Positions 57,859 through 64,000 of a stretch of DNA of 64,000 bases are shown piece after piece. Made by a program: the position numbers and the translations under genes. This stretch comes from Burkholderiales bacterium (GTDB taxonomy: Bacteria > Pseudomonadota > Gammaproteobacteria > Burkholderiales > SG8-41), in the NCBI GenBank assembly GCA_020854035.1, contig JADZGE010000064.1:1-64000 (forward strand), written 5' to 3'. The notes below the pieces were generated by a model. The model did not search any database and had not been told where the DNA came from. It saw nothing but the letters and a program-made list of their open reading frames with translations. How positions within the stretch are numbered: position 1 is the stretch's first letter; each line of letters begins with the position of its first letter.

Positions 57859-58438
57859 GGGGCCGCGACTCCTTCACTTCCGCCGTGACGATGCGGCAGG
57901 CCTCCGCCGCCGCGGCGATGTTGGCATCGGCCACGCGGCCGCCGAACTTCTCGCGGATCGCGGCGTTGACCGACTCGAGCGTGATGAGACCGGTCAGGGC
58001 CGCGAACCCGCCGAGGAGGGCAGCGTTCGGAACCGCCCGTCCGACGTGCTTCAGCGCGATCTCCGTCGCGGGCACCGTGGCAAGGCGCTCCGGGCGCATG
58101 CCCGCGGTGAATTCCCCGATACCGAGTTCGTCGAAACTGCGCGAGGTGTTGATGAGGAAGTAGCCCTCGTGCCGCGCGACGCCGCCGAACACGTCGACCT
58201 GGTGCAGGAGGGTCGGATCGAGCACGATCAGCGCATCCGGCTCCATGACGGGTTCGCGCAGCCGTATCGCGCGCTCGTCGATGCGGCAGAACGCCACCAC
58301 CGGCGCGCCGGTGCGCTCGGAGCCGAAGCTGGGGAATGCCTGGGCGTGCCGCCCGTGCCGGAACGCGGCGATCGAGAGGAGTTCAGCCGCCGTTACGACG
58401 CCCTGCCCGCCCCTGCCGTGCAGGCGAATCTGGAACAC
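57842..58438 (-). CDS. porC: 2-oxoacid:ferredoxin oxidoreductase gamma subunit
   Basis: A 198-residue gamma subunit. The start FQIRLHGRGGQGVVTAAELLS and the SYG-like FPSFGSERTGAPV match the family, and ILID-like DALIVLDPTLL follows. GTG start with GGAGGG upstream. It is the first gene of the por operon and has an ANR/FNR-like box upstream, in agreement with the oxygen-sensitive chemistry. Confidence 0.94.
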   Translation of the reverse strand: MFQIRLHGRGGQGVVTAAELLSIAAFRHGRHAQAFPSFGSERTGAPVVAFCRIDERAIRLREPVMEPDALIVLDPTLLHQVDVFGGVARHEGYFLINTSRSFDELGIGEFTAGMRPERLATVPATEIALKHVGRAVPNAALLGGFAALTGLITLESVNAAIREKFGGRVADANIAAAAEACRIVTAEVKESRPHAQAD

Positions 58439-58508
58439 CGTTCGTTCCCTCCGCTAACCGGCGCGCCCGTCAACGCCGAAAATCTAGGCCCGGCGCAAGG
58501 AGGATGCC

Positions 58509-58522
58509 TTGCTCTAGATCAA
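58509..58522 (-). promoter_or_regulatory. ANR/FNR-like box upstream of the por operon
   Basis: On the minus strand TTGATCTAGAGCAA matches TTGAT-N4-ATCAA with one mismatch. It is about 70 bases before the porC start, a normal activation distance. Confidence 0.5.
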
Positions 58523-58657
58523 GTTTCACGGGCGCCCCGCCCCGGTGGCGCTTCGTCCGGGAACGCTTTCGCGTGCTTCCGGGCAGTCCGTGGCATTCCC
58601 GATATTGCCGGTCACGCGAAGTCCGGCCATTACGCGCATCGCATTCCACATCGGAAC

Positions 58658-59320
58658 TCACACTTTCGCCGCGTCGTCGAGCCGCCCGCGGCGTGACGGC
58701 CCGAAGAGCGGCCGCCACACAATCAGGATCGCGTAAAGGGTGCCCGCGCAGAGCAGGAGTTCCCCCGTGACGCGCTGATCGCCCGCGAGGTAGACAAGGC
58801 AGAGCCTCTCCTCGGCCGCGAGGTAGCCCCAGCCGAAGCGCAACAGCGTCGCGATCACCTCGAGGTGCACGACCGCGCGCGCGATCGCGGGAACGCGGGG
58901 CCAGGAGAGCGCCACGGCGATGCCGGCGGCGGCCACCGAGAGAAACTTCAGCGCGTCGACCGCCGGATCGAGCCGCGCCGAGTCGAGCAGGCGGGGCAGC
59001 ATCCAGAGCACCATGACGAAGCTCGCGGCGATGATGCCTGTCGCGCCGCCGGCGTTATACCGCTGAAGCCGCTCGCGCGCTCTTCCCGCGGCGCCGGGCG
59101 CGGCGAGCCACCACCGGCCCAGGCAGAAGCCAATCGCGGCGAGGAGCGGCAGCTGCACGAGCATGTGCAGCACCATCGATGATTCGAGCCATGCGCGCGC
59201 GGGCGGGAGGGCGAGTGCCGCCCACGCGAGGATCGCGGCGGCCGCGCTGCGGGAAATCATGTCCGGTCCGCCACCGGTGAAAACGGGTAGACGCCGATTG
59301 CCTCGCGCGCCGGGCGTCAT
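58658..59320 (-). CDS. Integral membrane protein in the oxidase operon
   Basis: A 220-residue protein with about six hydrophobic helices (HMLVQLPLLAAIGFCLG; IIAASFVMVLWMLPRLL; and others). It has His and Trp-rich loops somewhat like CtaG-type copper or haem assembly proteins, but no signature allows a firm family. It overlaps the SCO gene in an ATGA arrangement and follows GGAGG, so it is part of the same operon. A role in copper insertion or oxidase assembly is inferred. Confidence 0.7.
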   Translation of the reverse strand: MTPGARGNRRLPVFTGGGPDMISRSAAAAILAWAALALPPARAWLESSMVLHMLVQLPLLAAIGFCLGRWWLAAPGAAGRARERLQRYNAGGATGIIAASFVMVLWMLPRLLDSARLDPAVDALKFLSVAAAGIAVALSWPRVPAIARAVVHLEVIATLLRFGWGYLAAEERLCLVYLAGDQRVTGELLLCAGTLYAILIVWRPLFGPSRRGRLDDAAKV

Positions 59321-59991
59321 TGCGCTCCTCCATTGCCGGCGGCGGGATGCGAGCGATCTTCATCCGAGAGCCGGCGCGCGGCGGCGACGATGCCGTCGAT
59401 GTCGGTCAGGTCGAGGATGGCGACGAGGCGGCGGTCGGCCCCGATGACGTGAACGGCGGCGTTGTGGACGTAGCCGCCCATTTCGTCCGGTATGACGACG
59501 ACACCGAACGCACGCAGCCACGCGGGAAGATCGGTGGGGGCCGGCCGCCCGAGCGACCAGCCGGAGGGATCCGGGCTGTAGCGCGCCCGGTAGGCGGCAA
59601 GCTCCGCCGGTCCGTCGCGCGCGGGATCGAAGGTGACGGACACGAGCGCGACCTTGCCCGCCGCGATCTCGACGGCGAGCCGCTCCTTCAGTTGCGCGTA
59701 CACCGAGCCGAGCGCCGAGCACCAGGCCGGGCAGTTGGTATAGATGAAGTCGACGAGCAGGACCCGCGCGGGCATCTTCGCAAGGCGCGCCTGACCGCCG
59801 TCGGCGAGTTGCAGTTCGAGATCGGGAACCGGCCGCGGGGCCGAGAGCGCCGCCATGCGCCGCGCGGATTCCAGCGTGTATGCGCGAAAGCCCGTGGTTG
59901 CCGTGTGGGCGACGGCGAGCCCCGCGACGGCGACGAAGACGCTCGCCACGACCGTCCTCCAGATCGAATCCCGGCCGCTACGCATCGTCAT
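59317..59991 (-). CDS. SCO-family copper chaperone
   Basis: A 224-residue membrane-anchored thioredoxin-like protein. A single N-terminal helix (VVASVFVAVAGLAVA) is followed by the CxxxC motif NCPAWC and the conserved His in VHNAAVHVIG. SCO proteins help build the CuA site of oxidases, fitting the neighbouring CuA subunit. The start at 59991 was chosen; the upstream frame reaches 60045 without a ribosome site. Confidence 0.9.
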   Translation of the reverse strand: MTMRSGRDSIWRTVVASVFVAVAGLAVAHTATTGFRAYTLESARRMAALSAPRPVPDLELQLADGGQARLAKMPARVLLVDFIYTNCPAWCSALGSVYAQLKERLAVEIAAGKVALVSVTFDPARDGPAELAAYRARYSPDPSGWSLGRPAPTDLPAWLRAFGVVVIPDEMGGYVHNAAVHVIGADRRLVAILDLTDIDGIVAAARRLSDEDRSHPAAGNGGAQ

Positions 59992-60355
59992 TCGTCCCGG
60001 TGCATTGCCGGCACCTGCGTGACCGGAGGCCGGCATCTGCGGCAATCTCCCAATCCGGCTCGCGAGGCCGCGCCGGGACTCGCATCCTTGCCGCGATTCC
60101 CGGTTCGGATTCCGCGGACGGATTTCGCCCGCGAAGCCGGCGAAATCCTAGGAGTTTGCCGGACTTTGCCCCGACGAACTCCCGAAGCAGAAGCGCCCGC
60201 GGACAAAGCGACGAAATCCCGGTTCCGAGCGCATGAATTCGCGCGTGCTCACGCCATGACCGGCCGTCAAGACAGCAGCTTCGCGTCGTTCGCGGCAGGT
60301 TCGCGGGCGGTTCCGCATGCAGCAGCCTGTCGGGGAGCGTCGGTCCGGCAGGCTG
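59992..60355. other. Intergenic region between oxidase subunit I and the SCO gene
   Basis: About 360 bases. A hairpin at the subunit I stop codon (60321-60357) may end that transcript. Nothing else is recognised. Confidence 0.55.
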
Positions 60356-60357
60356 CT
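60321..60357 (-). terminator. Hairpin at the end of oxidase subunit I
   Basis: AGCAGCCTGTCGG (60321-60333) pairs with CCGGCAGGCTGCT (60345-60357) except for one T-G wobble, with an 11-base loop. It overlaps the stop codon. The U-tract is poor. Confidence 0.45.
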
Positions 60358-61813
60358 ACGCGCTGAGCGACGCCCGCGAAAGCCGTGAGAGGACGCGCAC
60401 GCCCAGGACCACGGCCGCGACGAGCACCAGCACCGCCGCAAGTGTCCCGATCTGCGCGACGCCGACCCACGCGTCATCGTGCACGGCAAAGCGGCGCGGG
60501 ACGCTCTGCCAGCCGCCCGCGAGAAACATCGCGCAGAAAATCGCGCCTGCCGCGCCGTAGATCCAGAACGTCGCCCGGTCGAGCGCGGTTTCGGCCCAGC
60601 CGCTTCTCGTGCAGGCGTAGAACAGCGTCCCCAGGACCAGGGGGAGCAGCCCGAGGAGCAGGTAGAAATGGAAGTGCCCGGGGACCCACTGCGTGTTGTG
60701 CATGACGAGGTTCACGCGGATCACCCCGTCGATGATCGCGGGCACCACCCCCGCGGCCCAGCCGAACAGCCCGAAGACGAGCAGGCGCAGCGGCAGATCC
60801 CACTTGAGGCCCGAGCGGTGGATGTTGGCGAGCGCGCCGAGCGCGGTCACGAGCAGCACCGGGATGCCGCTCAGGTACGAGACCACCTGCCCGGTGGTGG
60901 CCATCCACTTCGGCAGCACGAAATCCATGAGCAGGTGGTGCGGATAGACCGCCAGCACCATCAGCGTCACCGCGGCCCACGACGCGAGGAACGGCCGGCT
61001 GATGAGCCACGGCCGGCCGGTGTAGCGCGGCACGATTTCGTAGGCGCCGATCACCGCCATGTAGATCGTGGCGTTGATGAACACGTGCCCGAAGAAGTAG
61101 ATGAGATTCTTCATGAGCAGCGCGTCGAACGTCACTTCCGGCAGGTAGATGTTGACGAGCGTCATCACCAGCACCACGGCGCCGGCGAGTATGCTCAACG
61201 TATTGACGATGACGACCATCGTGCTTGCGACCACCGCCGGCGGCAGCGACGTATCGAGCGGACCGGACCCGAAGAGCTGATCGAGCCCCAGCGCCCGCCA
61301 CAGGCTGCCGTAGCGGCGCAGGAGGGCGAGGGCGCAATCGAGATAGAAGAGCAGGAAGCCGACGCCGATCAGGAGGAGCCCCCCGACGAAGGCCGCCGCG
61401 GCGTGCGGCCCCCACACACCCATCGATTTCGCCGGCAGGGGGTAGAGGAACGTCCACGCGCCGGCGAAGCGCCCGAGCCCGATCGCGGCGAGTATCATCA
61501 CGACACCCACGAGCGAGAGGCCCAGCATGGAAAGGAACATGCCGGTGGAGAGCGCGACGTGACGTCTCAGGAAGTACCACATGACGGCGGCGCCGGCGAG
61601 GCCCGACACGCCGACCATCCCCGCGCCGTGGAGGGTCATCAGCTCGTAGGTGAAATTCGCGGGGACAGGCGCGTAGTTCGCCTGTGCCGCGCGAAACAGC
61701 ACGCCCGCGATCATCATGAGCAGGTAGACGGCGATGCCGATCGCGGCGTAGAGCTGGAACGCGAGCTTCGCGGCGGGCGTGTCCGGAGAGGGGGTGGCGG
61801 CGGTGGCGCTCAT
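60356..61813 (-). CDS. Haem-copper oxidase subunit I
   Basis: A 485-residue protein with about 12 helices. The low-spin haem His62 is in TLHGAGM, the high-spin haem and CuB region has HNTQWVPGHFH (His372, His380, His382), and PHH gives His292 and His293. The helix VI motif HPEVY of A-type enzymes is FGHVFIN here (His243, Asn247), so the cross-linked Tyr is missing. It resembles a B- or C-like family. Twelve bases separate it from subunit II. Confidence 0.9.
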   Translation of the reverse strand: MSATAATPSPDTPAAKLAFQLYAAIGIAVYLLMMIAGVLFRAAQANYAPVPANFTYELMTLHGAGMVGVSGLAGAAVMWYFLRRHVALSTGMFLSMLGLSLVGVVMILAAIGLGRFAGAWTFLYPLPAKSMGVWGPHAAAAFVGGLLLIGVGFLLFYLDCALALLRRYGSLWRALGLDQLFGSGPLDTSLPPAVVASTMVVIVNTLSILAGAVVLVMTLVNIYLPEVTFDALLMKNLIYFFGHVFINATIYMAVIGAYEIVPRYTGRPWLISRPFLASWAAVTLMVLAVYPHHLLMDFVLPKWMATTGQVVSYLSGIPVLLVTALGALANIHRSGLKWDLPLRLLVFGLFGWAAGVVPAIIDGVIRVNLVMHNTQWVPGHFHFYLLLGLLPLVLGTLFYACTRSGWAETALDRATFWIYGAAGAIFCAMFLAGGWQSVPRRFAVHDDAWVGVAQIGTLAAVLVLVAAVVLGVRVLSRLSRASLSA

Positions 61814-61825
61814 GCGTTGCTCCTG

Positions 61826-62353
61826 TTATTGACCGCTGACCTTGACCACCGCGCGCATCGCGTGGTGGGCGAGTCCGCAGTACTCGAGGCACAGGACCTC
61901 GTATTCACCCGGCTCGGTGAAACGCACCCGCAGCCGGTTCACGTAACCGGGCATCGCCTGGGTCTGGGCGACGAGATGGTGCTTGTCGCGGTAGATCCCG
62001 AAGCCGTGGTTGACGTCGGCCGCCGTGATCTCGAACTCCACGAGCTGGCCGACGCGCACCGTATCCTTGTCGAGCTCCCAGCGCCACTGGTGGCCGACGG
62101 CCTTGATGACGGCGTCGGGCTTCGGCGCAGCGGCGACGTGACCAGGCATCGGCCACGACCACAGCGTCGCGAACGAGATCGCCACGCCCGCGGCGATCGC
62201 GATCCAGAACAAGCCCGCGCGCAGGCGGTAGGCCTCGCGGGTGATCGCGCCCGCATCTCCCCCGGTGCTGCTTGCGCCGGCGGCCACCCACAGGAACACG
62301 GCCGCGATGACGCCCATGACGAGGAGGCTCAGGGTCCAGGCAACGTCCTGCAT
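61826..62353 (-). CDS. Cytochrome c oxidase subunit II (CuA)
   Basis: A 175-residue subunit with two N-terminal helices and a periplasmic cupredoxin domain. The CuA ligands are in VNHGF (His) and CLEYCGLAHHAM (two Cys, His, Met). The ATG at 62353 is preferred because GGAG lies six bases upstream. It precedes subunit I in an oxidase-SCO-membrane-protein cluster. Confidence 0.92.
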   Translation of the reverse strand: MQDVAWTLSLLVMGVIAAVFLWVAAGASSTGGDAGAITREAYRLRAGLFWIAIAAGVAISFATLWSWPMPGHVAAAPKPDAVIKAVGHQWRWELDKDTVRVGQLVEFEITAADVNHGFGIYRDKHHLVAQTQAMPGYVNRLRVRFTEPGEYEVLCLEYCGLAHHAMRAVVKVSGQ

Positions 62354-62865
62354 AGTCATCTCCGTGGCACGTTCAACACGATCCCGCGACCGCGCGTCGA
62401 ATTGTAGCGGCTTGCGGCGTGCATGGCCATACGCGAACGCGGGTGATGACGCGCGCGCGAGACGCCGCGACGCGACGAGAATGCGACGCGGGCGCGGCTT
62501 GCGCGCTCAACGCCGGGCGAACGCCATCATGTGGTCTGGCGCGGCGCGCGCCGCCTCGCCGCTCGGCTTGTCGTTGCCGCGGCGAACGAGCGCGGATGAG
62601 CGCCGCCGCAACCGGCACCGCGGCGGCGCGCAATTCATGGGACACCCCGATCTCCCGAGTCCGCGTGAGGTGAACTCCTCCGTTTCGCTGGATCGCGCTC
62701 ATGCCGTGTCGCATACTACCGGCGACGCCTCTGCCGGCGCGGGGCGCGGTGCCGCCGGATGGGGATGATCCGATGCGGCGCACCCGTGCGGTTCGCCTCC
62801 GTCGCGCCTTCGCTGCGTCGAGACGATGGGAACACGCGGCCGGCAGGCGCGTCGAGTTCACGACG

Positions 62866-62991
62866 CTCAGGCACCCCGACCGCTCGCAGGTCCGGGCGCT
62901 CGCGGTGATCGACGAGACGCTGAAGGCGAACCCGCGCGTGCTGAAGGATCCGGCGCCGGTGGTTCAGGTGAGCGTGCTGGGCGGTGAGTAG
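62866..62991 (+). pseudogene. MscS-family mechanosensitive channel remnant
   Basis: The frame ends ALAVIDETLKANPRVLKDPA then PVVQVSVLGGE and a stop. That matches the loop and beta-domain region of MscS channels (ann-p-r-v-l-k-d-P-a-P-v-v). No start or membrane part is present, so about 40 residues of a 280-residue protein remain. Confidence 0.6.
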
Positions 62992-63010
62992 AAGGGGTCA
63001 TGCCGGATCC

Positions 63011-63090
63011 GCCGCACAGACGCAGAGGCCGCAGGGAAAATCGCCTGCGCTGCGGGCCTTCTCCGTGCTCTCCGCGCCTCGGTGGCCAAT
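63011..63090. repeat. Dispersed repeat pair of the GACGCAGAGG type
   Basis: GCCGCACAGACGCAGAGGCC (63011) and the inverted CTCTCCGCGCCTCGGTGGCC (from about 63068) make a near-complete hairpin arrangement, as at 14620-14770 and 15121-15197. Confidence 0.5.
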
Positions 63091-63121
63091 TCGCCCTTCG
63101 AACGGGCTCCGACGATGGGCC

Positions 63122-64000
63122 TCAGGCGCCGCGCTGCGCGCCGGGGCGGCCGGTTTCCACGGTCCACGCCGCCGCGGTGCGGATGCCGGTCGCTGCGTCA
63201 GTCACCTTGCCGATCGTGCGCAGGCGAACCACGCACCGCTCGGGCGTCACATCGACGGTCGTGTAGCCGCGCCGCGTGCTGTCGGCGTATCGGATGTGGG
63301 GGTTGTCCTCGCGCCAGGTCTCGACGGTCCTCTGCGACAGTCCCTGCGAGCTGATGGAGGTCGTCACGAACTCGGTCGCCACGACGGGCGAGCGCGGATC
63401 GTCGAAGTTCGTCCTGAGATCGGAAACCACGCTCATGTGAACGTCCCCGCCGATCACCACGGGATTCGCGGCGCCGCGCCCGGCGACGGAGGAGAGGAGC
63501 CGCTCGCGCGCCCTCGGGTAGCCGTCCCAGCCGTCGGTCCAGAACATCCGGCCCTCACCGGGCCGGCGGTCGACCCGCGCCATGAGGGTCTGCTGGGCGA
63601 TGACGTTCCAGCCGGCGCGCGAAGAAGCGAGCCGATCGTCCAGCCAGCGTTCCTGCGCGGTGCCGAGCAGCGTGCGAGAGGGGTCGTCGAGATCCGCGCA
63701 GTCCGTGGCGAGGACCACGTTGCCGCCGCCCCGCCCGGGGCGCGGGCAGACCTGGTGCGAGCGGTACTGCCGGTCGTCAAGCACGAAAAAGCGCGCGAGC
63801 GCGCCGAAGTCGAGGCTCGCGTAGATGCGCATGTCCGCCCCGCGCGGGCGCATGCGATGCGGGAGCGGCATGTGCTCGTAGTACGCGCGGTAGGCCGCGG
63901 CGCGGCGCGCGAGAAACGCCTCGGGAGAATCGAGATGCTGGGAGCGGTCGTTGGCGTAGTCGTTCTGCACCTCGTGATCGTCCCAGGTGGCGATCCAGGG
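63122..64000 (-). CDS. PhoD-type alkaline phosphatase, C-terminal part
   Basis: Runs off the right edge, so the N-terminus is missing. 293 residues are visible. The frame continues to the edge with ATWDDHE, the metal-site motif of the PhoD/PF09423 family. GGDVHMSVVSDL holds the later metal ligands and ATEFVTTSISS is typical. These are secreted, calcium- or iron-dependent phosphodi- and monoesterases for phosphate scavenging. The gene ends at 63122. Confidence 0.93.
   Translation of the reverse strand, partial: PWIATWDDHEVQNDYANDRSQHLDSPEAFLARRAAAYRAYYEHMPLPHRMRPRGADMRIYASLDFGALARFFVLDDRQYRSHQVCPRPGRGGGNVVLATDCADLDDPSRTLLGTAQERWLDDRLASSRAGWNVIAQQTLMARVDRRPGEGRMFWTDGWDGYPRARERLLSSVAGRGAANPVVIGGDVHMSVVSDLRTNFDDPRSPVVATEFVTTSISSQGLSQRTVETWREDNPHIRYADSTRRGYTTVDVTPERCVVRLRTIGKVTDAATGIRTAAAWTVETGRPGAQRGA

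Larger units (their letters stand above)
62354..63121. other. Long non-coding stretch before the PhoD-type gene
   Basis: About 770 bases. It holds an MscS-like remnant and the repeats at 63011-63090. The first 450 bases are GC-rich without recognised features. Confidence 0.6.

Overview
The window is GC-rich DNA from a bacterium, most likely a betaproteobacterium of the Burkholderiales or a close, perhaps uncultured, relative. The evidence is the codon bias, the seven TctC/Bug-type tripartite tricarboxylate transporter (TTT) receptors, an OxyR-AhpC-KatG block, a PEP-CTERM protein behind a sigma-54 promoter, and ANR/FNR-like boxes. This placement is an inference. I see no rRNA, tRNA or CRISPR array.

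Layout. 1-5826: a possible defence-type block with an unknown protein, an AAA/DUF4143 ATPase and a large HEPN-DUF499 ATPase carrying an intact R-x4-H motif. 5886-9042: a luciferase-like monooxygenase, a TTT receptor and a proline iminopeptidase. 9257-12945: malic enzyme translationally coupled to fumarase C. 13198-13840: a DUF433/DUF5615 toxin-antitoxin pair. 13907-22300: an SDR, an MFS remnant, an MFS carrier, an ABC exporter, a TTT receptor, a carboxymuconolactone decarboxylase-like (CMD) protein, the PEP-CTERM lectin-like protein and a NIPSNAP protein. 22447-32536: catabolic DNA with an MFS pseudogene, four TTT receptors, two paralogous racemase-like proteins in converging modules, an SDR, a luciferase-like monooxygenase and a LysR regulator. 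32631-46864: glyoxalase I, a lactonase-like propeller, three CitE-like aldolases in a row, a four-domain rhodanese, an acyl-CoA dehydrogenase, a protein of unknown function, an ADP-forming acyl-CoA synthetase, a double CMD protein, an Old Yellow Enzyme and a Cys-less racemase-like protein. 47147-49099: an RRM protein, a seventh TTT receptor and a small Gly-rich protein. 49259-53630: oxyR divergent from ahpC, an ahpD remnant behind a heptamer repeat array, and katG. 53969-58438: a four-gene pyruvate/2-oxoacid:ferredoxin oxidoreductase operon. 58658-62353: a small haem-copper oxidase operon with a SCO protein and a membrane protein. 62354-64000: non-coding DNA with an MscS remnant, then the C-terminal part of a PhoD-type phosphatase running off the right edge.

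How the genes work together. The catabolic half looks like acquisition of organic acids (TTT receptors without their membrane subunits, which must be supplied from elsewhere) followed by CoA activation, racemisation or isomerisation, lyase and oxidation steps. MaeB and FumC feed C4-acid and pyruvate metabolism, and the POR operon joins pyruvate or 2-oxoacids to ferredoxin and NAD(P). The oxidase operon and the OxyR regulon deal with oxygen. Several intergenic regions carry dispersed inverted repeats and gene remnants, so this DNA has been rearranged repeatedly.

Many long antisense frames exist because of the high GC content. They were rejected where a recognisable family lies on the other strand. 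Start sites were moved to family-consistent positions with ribosome binding sites where possible.
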